Origin: Nostoc sp. NMS8
GTDB taxonomy: Bacteria > Cyanobacteriota > Cyanobacteriia > Cyanobacteriales > Nostocaceae
DNA: 64,000 nt
Assembly: GCF_017115045.1 (NCBI RefSeq)
Contig: NZ_JABXKK010000066.1
Location: 62,001-126,000 of the forward strand
Direction of reading: 5' to 3'
In this document: positions 1 to 8,593 of the stretch, piece after piece
Layout: each line of letters begins with the position of its first letter
Numbering within the stretch: the first letter of the stretch is position 1
Made by a program: the position numbers and the translations under genes
The notes under the pieces: generated by a model
Told to the model about the DNA's origin: nothing
Database searches by the model: none
Seen by the model: the letters and a program-made list of their open reading frames with translations, nothing else

Positions 1-135
1 GACTAAAATATGTGAATTTGCTCAGATAAAAATAATTAGTAATGCTGGACATAATATCCACTTTGAAAATACCTTGGCATTTGTGGAAAATATCAAAATT
101 TTTCTGTCCCCAGCAAGTTAAAAATTAGGATAACT

Positions 136-852
136 TCACTGCTTCTTTACTGCTTTGCTAGAAGGAGTTGGAGATGGTGTCAAATTTGGGCGAGTTGGTT
201 GCTTTGCTGCTGTTAATTCTTCTTGTAACATTTTCTGATAAACCTTAGGCAAAGAACTACTAACAGAATTAGTTTCTAAGCCATATCCCAGACTTGTCCA
301 AGTGGGAGAGAGTCGCCGCAAAACATCATTTAACTTTCCCTGGCGCAACAGTTGAGAAATATCAACTCCCCAAACTTTAGAATCACTTAACCAACGGTAA
401 ACTACTACATCTTGATATTCCGCTTCAAAACTATAAGCAGTCCAAAACATCATCTGCATTGGTTTTGGGTGATAACGGGGGGCTAAACGATACCAAGTAA
501 TGTTGATAATTTGATATCTGCCAGCAGCAGTAGAACAATTACCTGTGTTGGGGCCTGTGACAATTGTGATGCATATCTCAGGATGTCGGCTGAGGTCGTT
601 GACTTGCTGTCCACCGTATAACAGCGAATAGGGACGGTTCCCACTAGCCTCACTCGCCGAGATGGTTCGCATTAAGGCGCGGATATAGGGGTCGCCCTGT
701 TTCATGACCAAAGGCGGCTGTTTATTTTCAAAGATGGGATCGGAAGGCGATCGCAAGTCTCCAATATACCATTGCAACAAATATACAAAGCCAAGAAGCG
801 CGGCTATTGGGCCAATAAGTTTTTCAACACCTTTGAATTCAAAGCCTTTCAG
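136..852 (-). CDS. Membrane-anchored lysozyme-like glycoside hydrolase
   Basis: Likely peptidoglycan-cleaving protein. The segment with EASG early on, then the YGG, FTG/GAGRYQ-like stretch (here TAAGRYQI) and a downstream W resembles lambda-endolysin-like muramidases; the glutamate of SEASG is the probable catalytic acid. The C-terminus is a short Pro/Thr/Ser/Lys-rich tail. Start choice: the first standard start is a TTG at 780, but the frame stays open upstream and encodes a hydrophobic segment (KLIGPIAALLGFVYLLQWY) that makes a good signal anchor. An AAGGAG lies 7 nt before an in-frame CTG at 852-850, with an in-frame TGA just before it, so I use CTG. The shorter form from 780 would lose most of the anchor. 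No operon partner is visible. The family call is moderately sure; the start is tentative. Confidence 0.65.
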   Translation of the reverse strand: MKGFEFKGVEKLIGPIAALLGFVYLLQWYIGDLRSPSDPIFENKQPPLVMKQGDPYIRALMRTISASEASGNRPYSLLYGGQQVNDLSRHPEICITIVTGPNTGNCSTAAGRYQIINITWYRLAPRYHPKPMQMMFWTAYSFEAEYQDVVVYRWLSDSKVWGVDISQLLRQGKLNDVLRRLSPTWTSLGYGLETNSVSSSLPKVYQKMLQEELTAAKQPTRPNLTPSPTPSSKAVKKQ

Positions 853-978
853 AGTGTAACTCCTTCAAATTCGCTCTCTTTGCTAACAAAAATCATCGAC
901 GAACTCATTCTGACAAAGTTCACACCTGATTGTTAGTTATTATTCCCGATTTGCTCATCGCTTCTCTGTTGTAAAGGC

Positions 979-1285
979 TACGGTGTACACACAAGTCTTG
1001 AAATCCCACCTAAAACTTGGTTTCGTTGTCCTAGTAGTTCGCCAACCCAAAATTGCTGGGTGGAGGTCGGCAGAGGAGCAGGGGAGCAGAGGAGAGATTT
1101 GTACAAGTTCTTTCCCCCCTGCACCTCCGCACCTCTGCCCCTCTGCTTGCCACCACGCAAAATTCCCTTAGCAGACTACTAGTCTTAAAATTAGCGGGAT
1201 AAATGGAGTTTCTAGTTACCCAAAATTTGGGTATTTATGGGGCTGGAAGGGTTGGAACCCTTGCAGGCCTTGTGTGTACACCGTA
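979..1285. mobile_element. MITE-like element with 17-bp perfect terminal inverted repeats
   Basis: TACGGTGTACACACAAG at 979-995 is exactly inverted at 1269-1285. Inside lies a second inverted pair (CTAGTAGT at 1031-1038, ACTACTAG at 1175-1182) enclosing a G/A-rich strand (gcagagg, gagcagg units) and its C/T-rich complement, so the whole can fold as nested hairpins. No transposase ORF is present; the open frames inside are low-complexity. No direct target duplication abuts the ends, although TTGTAAA occurs a few bases outside each end. It sits between the lysozyme-like gene and the SDR gene. Confidence 0.6.
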
Positions 1286-1421
1286 AGTTGTAAAAGAAAG
1301 AGCGATCGCTTTAGGGAGTGGAATCAATGGATGGTCAATTTAGATCAGCTAATTGACAATCGCTTTTCTGAGAAGATGTGAGCCGCTCATTTTGGGGATG
1401 GGAATAGAATCCCGTGGAATA

Positions 1422-2078
1422 TCAACACTGTTGAAATAGCTCCTTAAAGCTTTTTGAGGCTGCTTCCGGTTTGGCAACAATTTCGACAATTTTATTACGT
1501 GCATCTGCTTCAAACAGTGCCTCAATAGCAACTTGGGCGACTTTCTGTCTGGGGATACTACCGTCAAACAGTGTATCTGCACTCTGCATTACGATCTGGT
1601 CATAGTTATCTTCATTCTTCAACCCACCAGGCCGCACAATTGTATAAGTAAGACCACTTTTTTGGATATACTCTTCAGCTTGTTTTTTCCACAACAAAAT
1701 CAGCCAAAACAAGTTTAGTGGATGGAAAAGCTGGGAAGTACACAAAGAAGAAACCAAGACAAAATGCTCAATTCCCTTTGTTTTTGCAGCATCTACTAAA
1801 TTTTTAGTCCCTTCAAAATCCACTTTATAGGGGCCAGTGGGGTCAAAGCTCGGTTTTGCCCCAGTAGCAACCAACAGAACTGTGCTATCTCCCAACGCAG
1901 CAGTTAAACTTTCTGGTTGTAACACGTCACCTACTACCAATTCGGCTTCAGGAGACAGAATACCCCTAGCTTTTTCTATATCCCGCACTAGAGCGATGAC
2001 GGGAATGTTCCGGGCGATCAATTCTTGCACAATCCGGCGACCTGTTTCACCTGTTGCCCCTGCTACAAATGCTTTCAT
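1422..2078 (-). CDS. Atypical SDR-family NAD(P)-binding oxidoreductase
   Basis: A 218-residue Rossmann protein of the NmrA/Ycf39/HSCARG-like atypical SDR group. The N-terminal glycine motif GATGETG (residues 7-13) binds the dinucleotide, followed by an arginine at the end of beta-2 (LVRD) that favours NADP(H), the VVGDV segment and the VSS strand. The usual YxxxK is not obvious; the region KKQAEEYIQKSGLTYTIVRPGGL is the typical atypical-SDR C-terminal part. Homologues occur in cyanobacteria and plastids, where several act as chaperone- or redox-related proteins; substrate cannot be told. It is divergent from the DUF1997 gene with about 180 bp between them. The full length looks intact. Confidence 0.8.
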   Translation of the reverse strand: MKAFVAGATGETGRRIVQELIARNIPVIALVRDIEKARGILSPEAELVVGDVLQPESLTAALGDSTVLLVATGAKPSFDPTGPYKVDFEGTKNLVDAAKTKGIEHFVLVSSLCTSQLFHPLNLFWLILLWKKQAEEYIQKSGLTYTIVRPGGLKNEDNYDQIVMQSADTLFDGSIPRQKVAQVAIEALFEADARNKIVEIVAKPEAASKSFKELFQQC

Positions 2079-2256
2079 AAGAAATGCTATCCTGGGAAAC
2101 TATTGTGTGCTTGTTCAGTTCTTTATTTTAGTAATTCTATGGAGTTGATGGTAGATTAATGAGGTTTCGGTCAAAATGGGATCTGAATGCGAAATGACCC
2201 AGGAGTGTGGGGAATTATTAATATAGATCAACGCCAAAATATACAGTAATGCATTT

Positions 2257-2931
2257 ATGCTTTCAAGAAAAGGCGAATATAAATCCTGGGAAATAACAGA
2301 AGCAGTTTTACCTGTAGTGTCCACCCCAGAAGAAACCAAGGACACCTTAACAGAAACAAATGTAGCGACGCTCACAAAATTTTACGGTCGTTATCAAGAT
2401 TGTATGGAAATGGCTGCCCCAGTCGAGAAAGTTGCTGAGTATCTCAACGCTCACTCTTCATGGTTTTCGCGCTGCGCTGAACCCATGAAGGTACAATCAC
2501 TTGGGGAAAATGGCTATGCCTTAATGATTGGTCGTTTTGGTTCTTTTGGTTATGAAGTAGAACCGAAAATTGGTTTGGAATTGCTGCCTCCAGAGGAGGG
2601 TATTTACCGCATCCGTACAATCCCTATTCCTGACTACCAACCGCCTGGTTATGACGTAGACTATCGGGCATCTCTACAGTTAGTCAAAACCGATGTTTCT
2701 ACTAGTATTGGTGAGGTTACAAGGGTTGAATGGGAATTAGATTTAATAGTTTATCTTCACTTTCCCCGGTTTATCCAGCGATTACCCAAGTCTATAGTTC
2801 AATCTACAGGCGATCGCTTACTGAATCAAATCGTCCGTCAAGTCTCCCGTCGTTTAACTCGCAAAGTTCAGCAAGATTTTCATAAATCTTTAGGAATACC
2901 CTTCGCTGCCAATTCCAAGCAAAAACGCTGA
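2257..2931 (+). CDS. DUF1997 family protein
   Basis: A 224-residue soluble protein of the DUF1997 family, found in cyanobacteria and plants. The recognisable domain begins near residue 42 (FYGRYQDCMEMAAPVEKVAEYL), with conserved WFSRCAEP, the GRFGSFGYEVEPKIGLEL strand set and a basic C-terminus (LTRKVQQDFHKSLGIP). This resembles a lipid/START-like beta-rich fold, but no function is established. The ATG at 2257 gives an N-terminal extension of about 40 residues before the domain, so a later start is possible, though none has a clearly better ribosome site. It is followed directly by a low-complexity repeat block. Confidence 0.75.
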   Translation: MLSRKGEYKSWEITEAVLPVVSTPEETKDTLTETNVATLTKFYGRYQDCMEMAAPVEKVAEYLNAHSSWFSRCAEPMKVQSLGENGYALMIGRFGSFGYEVEPKIGLELLPPEEGIYRIRTIPIPDYQPPGYDVDYRASLQLVKTDVSTSIGEVTRVEWELDLIVYLHFPRFIQRLPKSIVQSTGDRLLNQIVRQVSRRLTRKVQQDFHKSLGIPFAANSKQKR

Positions 2932-2937
2932 AGGGAA

Positions 2938-3024
2938 GGGAGCAGGGAGCAGGGAGCAGGGGGCAGGAGTTATATCTCTTTCATCTCCATAACTCACTAC
3001 TCATTACTCATTACTCATTACTCA
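2938..3024. repeat. Low-complexity repeat block, left copy
   Basis: Consists of GGGAGCA-type units followed by a TAACTCACTACTCATTACTCA series. A longer version of the same block lies in inverted orientation at 6597-6760, after the RND gene. Such blocks are dispersed in Nostocales genomes and are non-coding. Confidence 0.7.
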
Positions 3025-3112
3025 GCACTTGAAACCATCTTGGCAGAGTTAATCTCAAGCAACCATGTGTGACTCCTGATCTCATCTTCGGTAAATTATC
3101 TTTCATTCCTAA

Positions 3113-3157
3113 AGAACCCCAAAGAGTTAAAGAATAGCTTTAACTTCTTGGGGTTCT
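3113..3157. other. Long hairpin before the RND gene
   Basis: AGAACCCCAAAGAGTTAAAG pairs with CTTTAACTTCTTGGGGTTCT around a 5-nt loop, a stem of 20 bp with one mismatch. No T-run follows on either side, so it is not a classic terminator. It lies between the DUF1997 gene and the RND gene and could act in the leader of the latter. Confidence 0.5.
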
Positions 3158-3286
3158 GTGTATGATAAAATACTACACTTACCTATTTTGTGCGATCGCT
3201 TACACTAAACCTTAATAAATTCTTATATTAATAAAAAGCTACTACCTTACTAACCAATCTTAAACTTTTCCTTTATTCCTTGATTT

Positions 3287-6200
3287 ATGTTTGTCAATAC
3301 CTTCATCAGACGTCCAGTACTGACGACGGTCTGCACGTTCATCATTTTGCTGCTGGGAAGCATCTGTATTCCGATTCTTCCCATTTCTCAGCTACCAGAC
3401 CTCGCTCCGGTGCAAATCACCGTTAGCTCTAACAATACTGGTGCGGATGCTCAAACAACAGAAAATACTGTTACTAACATCATTGAGCGACAAATTAATG
3501 GTGTTAAAGATGTATCCTATATATCTTCTAACACGGGTAATGATGGTTCTAGCAATATAACTGTCTCCTTCCCGACTAACGTCAATAGCGATATTGCTCA
3601 AGTAAACGTTCAAAATAAACAATCACTTTCTGAACCTCAACTGCCAGATACAGTTCAACGAACAGGTGTTACCGTTGAAACGGCATCAAGCAGTCTGCTT
3701 CTGGTCTATGGTTTTTACTCAGAAAATAATGAGTATGACAACATTTTTATCAGTAACTACGTCGATCTGTATATTTTCGATCAGATCAAACGGCTTCCTG
3801 GTGTAGGAAGTGCCAGGATTTTTGGGGAGCGCAAATATGCCATGCGTCTCTGGCTCGATCCCAACAAGCTTGCCCAACATAAACTAACTCCTCAAGATGT
3901 GACAGCCGCCCTGCAAGAACAAAATATTCAGGTGGGTGCAGGAGCGATTGGTAAGGAACCAGCACCAGATAATCAAAGCTTTGAATTTGCTTTACGGGCA
4001 ACCAGTCGATTTAAAGATGCGGCTGAATTTGAAGATATGGTGCTGAAGGTGAGTCAAGGTGGCACTAATAGCACCACTAGTAGCACTTTAGTTAAACTTA
4101 GAGATATCGGTCGAGTTGAACTGGGAGCAGAGAGTTATCTCGCTGATGCTAAATTCACCATCCCAGGTAATGCTCCCAAGGCAGCCGTGGGTTTGGGTAT
4201 ATATCAACTTCCGGGTAGTAATGCTCTAAACGTTGCCCATGCTGTTGAAAACCAGATTAAAACACTAGAGAAGAGTTTTCCACCTGGACTAAAAGCACAG
4301 TTGGCATTTGATACCACTCCGTTTGTAGAGATTTCTTTAGAAGAAGTTCTGCACACTCTGGTTGAAGCAATTATCCTAGTGGTCTTGGTAATTTTTGTCT
4401 TTTTACAAGACTGGCGTACCACGATTATTCCCACTGTAGCGATTCCCGTTTCCCTGATTGGGACGTGTGCGGCTCTATTAGTTTTAGGATTTCAGATTAA
4501 TACACTAACTTTGTTTGGTTTCGTTCTGGCGATCGGGATCGTCGTTGATGACGCCATTATTGTGGTGGAAGCAGTTGCAGTCAAACTAGAACAGGGCATG
4601 AGGCCCTTTGAAGCTGCGGTTGAAGCCATGAAGGAGTTAACTGGAGCAATCATTGCCACTTCACTGGTACTCATGGCGGTATTCATTCCAGTTGCATTCA
4701 TTCCGGGTACTACTGGGATTGTCTACAAACAATTTGCATTAACGGTTGCTTGCTCCATTGCCATATCCACTTTCAATGCCTTAACTTTCTCTCCGAGTAT
4801 GGCTGCCATCCTCATGCGCCCGGCTCAAACTCCACGGGGCCCTTTGGGGTGGTTTTTTACGCAGTTTAATCGGGGATTTTCCTGGTTCACGCGTCGTTAT
4901 GTCGGATTTGTTAGCTATCTTACCCATGTCAAGCCGATTGTAATTGGGGTTTTTATCACTGGTTTAGTCGCAACGGTTTTGATGTACAGAGCAGTGCCTA
5001 CTGGATTTATCCCAGAGGAAGATCAGGGTTACTTCTTTGTAATTGTCCAGGGGCCTGATGGGGTTTCTTTGAAATACACCGAATCTGTTATGGATCGGGT
5101 TGTCAAAGAAGTAACATCGGTTCCCGAAGTTCAAGCGAGTTTTATGATCAGTGGCTTTGGTTTCGATGGCAATGCTTCTAATTTAGGCATTGCCTTTGCT
5201 AACCTGAAACCCTGGAAAGAGCGAGCTAAAGAATCTGAGTCTGTCTATGGAATACTTCAGAGGGTAAACAAAAAGCTCTCCACAATTACAGATGCCAGAG
5301 CGATCGCAGTCAATGCTCCTCCAGTTAGAGGGTTAAGTAGTACGGGTGGTTTTGAGTTTATCATTCAAGATAAAACCGGAAGTGCGCCGATTCAAACCCT
5401 GCTTGATACTGCTCAAAAATTCATTGGGGCGGCTAATAAAAATCCTGCTCTCCAACGAGTCTTCACTCAGTTCACCGCCGACACTCCTCAATTTGACATT
5501 CAGGTGAACCGCAACCAAGCCAAAGCTCTCAACGTCGAACTCAACGACATCTTTGGGACATTGCAAAGTTACTTGGGGTCGCAATATGTGAATGACTTTG
5601 TGCAGGGACAGCGACAGTATCGAGTATATGTCCAAGCAGATGGCGTTTTCCGCTCTAATCCAGATGATATTGGCAAGTTGTATGTTCGCTCTGGAAGTGG
5701 GGCGATGATTCCATTGAGCAATCTGGTGAAAGTTACTCCCTTTGTGGGGCCAAAAACCATCTCCCATTACAACTTGTATAGGTCAATTAAAGTGCAGGGC
5801 GCTCCTGCTCCTGGTGCTAGTTCTGGAGAGGCGATTAAAGCGATGGAAAAAATCGCAGCAGAGGTGTTACCTCAAGGGTTTGGTTATGAATGGACAGGGA
5901 CTTATCTCCAGGAAAAGACATCTGGGGGATCTACAGGCTTGATTTTTGCCTTAGCGATCGTCATTGTCTTTCTGGTGCTGTCAGCTCAATATGAAAGCTA
6001 TGTTGACCCAATCATTATTTTGCTGACAGTTCCCCTCGCAGTTTTGGGAGCGATGACGGCGATTTGGCTGCGTTCCAATATTTTCATGGCAGGTAGCCTC
6101 TTCCCGAAAGTAGTAGATGATATTTATTGCCAGGTAGGTCTGGTGACTTTGATTGGTCTAGCCGCCAAGAATGCGATTTTAGTCGTAGAATTTGCCAATC

Positions 6201-6592
6201 AACTGCATGAGCAGGGTATGAGCTATACGCGGGCGGCGATAAAAGCAGGGCAAGAACGTCTGCGACCGATTTTAATGACTTCTTTTGCCGCGCTGTTAGG
6301 ATTTTTACCCTTGGTAATCTCTCAAGGGGCTGGAGCCAGCAGCCGTTGGTCTTTAGGAACAGCGCTGTTTGGCGGGCTGCTGCTTTCGACGTTCTTGAGT
6401 TTGTTCTTAGTGCCAATTCTGTATATTTTGGTTAAGAGTTTGGCTCAGGCTATATTTTCTCGGAAGCGATCGGGAGGCTCAAACCCTCCAGATTCTCCAA
6501 ATGGAGCTTCGGGATCGAGACATGAAGCTCTACCCGCAAGCTCAAGTCAACCAGAGGCACAACTTAGGTCTCAGCAAGATGGGATAACCTAA
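3287..6592 (+). CDS. RND-family multidrug efflux permease (HAE1/AcrB-like)
   Basis: Inner-membrane proton antiporter subunit that would drive export through an adaptor and outer-membrane channel. At 1101 residues it is complete for the family. Seen: N-terminal first TM after FIRRPVLTTV, the DLAPVQITVSS porter start, the TM4 proton-relay motif GIVVDDAIIVVE with paired aspartates near residue 420, and the TM10 lysine in LAAKNAILVVEFA. The C-terminal 45 residues are polar and Ser/Pro-rich, and look like a tail added beyond the usual end. No membrane-fusion (adaptor) or TolC-type gene lies next to it, so the partners must be elsewhere. It is flanked on both sides by inverted copies of one low-complexity repeat. 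Confidence 0.9.
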   Translation: MFVNTFIRRPVLTTVCTFIILLLGSICIPILPISQLPDLAPVQITVSSNNTGADAQTTENTVTNIIERQINGVKDVSYISSNTGNDGSSNITVSFPTNVNSDIAQVNVQNKQSLSEPQLPDTVQRTGVTVETASSSLLLVYGFYSENNEYDNIFISNYVDLYIFDQIKRLPGVGSARIFGERKYAMRLWLDPNKLAQHKLTPQDVTAALQEQNIQVGAGAIGKEPAPDNQSFEFALRATSRFKDAAEFEDMVLKVSQGGTNSTTSSTLVKLRDIGRVELGAESYLADAKFTIPGNAPKAAVGLGIYQLPGSNALNVAHAVENQIKTLEKSFPPGLKAQLAFDTTPFVEISLEEVLHTLVEAIILVVLVIFVFLQDWRTTIIPTVAIPVSLIGTCAALLVLGFQINTLTLFGFVLAIGIVVDDAIIVVEAVAVKLEQGMRPFEAAVEAMKELTGAIIATSLVLMAVFIPVAFIPGTTGIVYKQFALTVACSIAISTFNALTFSPSMAAILMRPAQTPRGPLGWFFTQFNRGFSWFTRRYVGFVSYLTHVKPIVIGVFITGLVATVLMYRAVPTGFIPEEDQGYFFVIVQGPDGVSLKYTESVMDRVVKEVTSVPEVQASFMISGFGFDGNASNLGIAFANLKPWKERAKESESVYGILQRVNKKLSTITDARAIAVNAPPVRGLSSTGGFEFIIQDKTGSAPIQTLLDTAQKFIGAANKNPALQRVFTQFTADTPQFDIQVNRNQAKALNVELNDIFGTLQSYLGSQYVNDFVQGQRQYRVYVQADGVFRSNPDDIGKLYVRSGSGAMIPLSNLVKVTPFVGPKTISHYNLYRSIKVQGAPAPGASSGEAIKAMEKIAAEVLPQGFGYEWTGTYLQEKTSGGSTGLIFALAIVIVFLVLSAQYESYVDPIIILLTVPLAVLGAMTAIWLRSNIFMAGSLFPKVVDDIYCQVGLVTLIGLAAKNAILVVEFANQLHEQGMSYTRAAIKAGQERLRPILMTSFAALLGFLPLVISQGAGASSRWSLGTALFGGLLLSTFLSLFLVPILYILVKSLAQAIFSRKRSGGSNPPDSPNGASGSRHEALPASSSQPEAQLRSQQDGIT

Positions 6593-6596
6593 CTTT

Positions 6597-6760
6597 GAGT
6601 AGTGAGTAATGAGTAATGAGTAAGGAGTAATGAGTGGTGAGTTATGGAGATGTAAGGAGAAATAACTCTTGTCCCCTGCTCCCTGCTCCCTGCTCCCTGC
6701 TCCTTGCCTCCCTGCTCCCTGCCCCCTGCCCCCTGCTCTCTACCCCCTCGCTTGTATCCA
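6597..6760. repeat. Low-complexity repeat block, right copy
   Basis: GAGTAATGAG units, then a GAGTTATGGAGATG segment, then a run of CCCTGCTCCCTGCTC units. It is the reverse complement of the block at 2938-3024, expanded. Frames through it are not real genes. Confidence 0.75.
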
Positions 6761-6855
6761 TAAGAGCTTCTAGCTCTGATACCATTTTCTGTAATTTCCT
6801 GCTTGCTAAAAGAATTAGTCGAATAGAATTAAGTACTTAGATAAGGAAGAGTGAA

Positions 6856-7293
6856 ATGGGACTTAGCGACGGACTTTTGAATCCGACCAAAAAGGCTATG
6901 GTCATAGAGGACTGTTGCAACATGATTGAAGGACAGCTTGCATCCAAGTCAGGTATGAGCGGCATCGCTTTGAAAACTGCCTTTGCTGCTTTGAAGGGGA
7001 TTAAACCAGGGTACATCCCCTATGTAGTTGAGCAGATATTGCCGCAATGCTTCACAGCACTTGATCCTATCTGGAGTAAAGGCATAGAGAAAGGCGATCC
7101 AATTGAGTATCTGAGTGCGAATCGCTCTGATACGGCAGACGCGCTATTGGGTGTCACCGATGCGAGGGTCAAGAGCGCAAAGCGCCCAATCGTGCGAGGA
7201 ACCTATGAAAAACTTCGCGGTTCCGCCAAAAAGCACGTAGAAGAAGCAGTGACAGATTTAGCTAAGGTAATCAATAATTACACTAAGGTCTGA
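6856..7293 (+). CDS. DUF6918-like conserved hypothetical protein
   Basis: A 145-residue soluble, helical protein. The pattern LLNPTKKAMVIEDCCNMIE, then SKSGMSGIALKTAFAALKGIKPGYIP and LLPQCF..LDPIW, then ADALLGVTDARV resembles proteins I know as DUF6918, common in actinobacteria and some cyanobacteria; function unknown. AAGAGTG precedes the ATG with weak Shine-Dalgarno character. A perfect palindrome with a T-run follows the stop, so this looks like a single-gene unit. The family name is from memory and should be verified. Confidence 0.6.
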   Translation: MGLSDGLLNPTKKAMVIEDCCNMIEGQLASKSGMSGIALKTAFAALKGIKPGYIPYVVEQILPQCFTALDPIWSKGIEKGDPIEYLSANRSDTADALLGVTDARVKSAKRPIVRGTYEKLRGSAKKHVEEAVTDLAKVINNYTKV

Positions 7294-7307
7294 GCAAGGG
7301 AAGTAGT

Positions 7308-7329
7308 GACGCGATTAATCGCGTCTTTT
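7308..7329 (+). terminator. Rho-independent terminator after the DUF6918-like gene
   Basis: GACGCGATTAATCGCGTC is a perfect 18-bp palindrome followed by TTTT, 15 nt after the stop codon. Confidence 0.7.
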
Positions 7330-7479
7330 AGAAATGTGGCAAGCGTATAAGCTTCTTCCACTTGTCTTCAAACATCGCCTCAAAACTTCACCAACTCTAA
7401 ATTGCGTTCCGCCTGTTAGATGGTTCCTTTTTTAACTGTTCTCTGAAATTGATTAAGTCTTTCTGAGTAATGTATGATA

Positions 7480-7695
7480 TTACACAGCTTCATTAATCAA
7501 TCGGCTGCGATCGCATACCATCTTCTCTAAATAATCACCTTTGTCTATCACTCAATCAATTAGTTCGATTGTCTGATCTGCACAAGGTAATGTTAATCTG
7601 GCGATGCCTAATTTTCCGCGTTGTCTGGCATGGCGATTGTATTGTAAATATCTCAAGTTTGGATAGTTGTAGTAGAAGTGCGATCGCTTACTCTT
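7480..7695 (-). pseudogene. Decayed ORF fragment, interrupted by one stop
   Basis: The minus-strand frame from 7695 to the TAA at 7480 reads protein-like (NYPNLRYLQYNRHARQRGK, then LPCADQTIELID), hits one TGA at 7554-7552, and continues in the same frame as VIDKGDYLEKMVCDRSRLINEAV. No start codon remains upstream because a TAA at 7698-7696 cuts the frame. The family is not recognised; the second part resembles the helical segment of small DNA-binding antitoxin-like proteins, but this is weak. Confidence 0.35.
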
Positions 7696-7702
7696 TTAGT
7701 AT

Positions 7703-8372
7703 TCAAGCATTTGCGCCCAGAATAGAAGAGTCATAGTGCTGTAACAAATCTTCTGGATCGTTGTAAATTGCGATCGCTCCCGACAGTTGTTCATCGCTAA
7801 AGCCACCGCAGCGCAAACCAATCACAGCTACCCCTGCTTTGCCGGCAGACTCAATATCGTAAGGCGAATCTCCTAGCATCACGACTTTTTCAGATGTCAT
7901 TTGCCCTTTCTTCAAGGCTGCTTCTACAATGTCAGGAGCAGGTTTAGATGCTTCGGCATCATCGGATGTAGTTACTTCCGTTAGCAAATCATCTACTTGG
8001 GCAATTTTGAGCATGGTATCGAGTTCTTCAGAACTTGCTGAACTAGCGACAACCAGATGCAATCCCGATTTTTGTATCTTTAATATTAAGTTTCTGCTCC
8101 CATTGGCAGCAGTGATTTGCGGTATATATTTGTTAGATATATAGTTCTTTGCGTAGTTTAGCGATCGCTTTGCCAGTTCCTTCTTCATCATTTAATTCTG
8201 GCGCTACTTTGGGAATCAGTTGATCTCCACCCATGCCCATCAGTGGTCTAACTGTTTCAAATAGCACTTCTAAGTCATAAGCTGCAAATGCCTCCACCCA
8301 GGAATTTGCATGAGCATCATTACTTAAAACCAGTGTGCCATCAATATCTAAAATCACCCCTTCTAATGCCAT
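7703..8372 (-). pseudogene. HAD-superfamily phosphatase with a frameshift
   Basis: Subfamily IA-type HAD hydrolase (phosphoglycolate-phosphatase/beta-phosphoglucomutase-like). Motif I DIDGTL is in the first frame, whose best start is the ATG at 8372 behind GGCGAGG (an ATG at 8417 has no ribosome site). The first frame stops near 8133 after LRKELYI; the second frame carries the rest: motif II in VVASSAS, the motif III lysine in SKPAPDIVEAALKK, and motif IV GDSPYDIESA, ending at 7703. The two pieces join cleanly around 8130-8145, in the AT-rich run TATATATCTAACAAATATATA, so one base has been gained or lost. Either a real pseudogene or a sequencing error in a short repeat. The parent protein would be about 220 residues. 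Confidence 0.75.
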
Positions 8373-8532
8373 GAAAAACCTCGCCTGACGTTTTGTTTCA
8401 TAGCTCGATGATGGCATGGCAAATAGTTTAGTTCATCGTCCTAACAGAAGAGAAGAGGGTTAGAGAAGAAATGGCGATCGCCTGAGATAATTCTAGAAGG
8501 TGCGTAGACGCAATCCAAAATGAAGGGTTTTT

Positions 8533-8550
8533 AACCCACGAAGGTGGGTT
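8533..8550. terminator. Hairpin between the HAD and STAND genes
   Basis: AACCCACGAAGGTGGGTT is followed by TTG on the plus strand. A second small stem (GGCGACTAGAAGTCGC on the minus strand) lies at about 8563-8582, just after the STAND stop codon. Together they probably end the minus-strand transcript, though there is no strong T-run. Confidence 0.4.
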
Positions 8551-8593
8551 TTGTCTGTGTAGCCGCGACTTCTAGTCGCCAGGGCTTTTTGTC

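Noticed and set aside
983..1171. Short frames on both strands
   Set aside because: Low-complexity interior of the MITE-like element.
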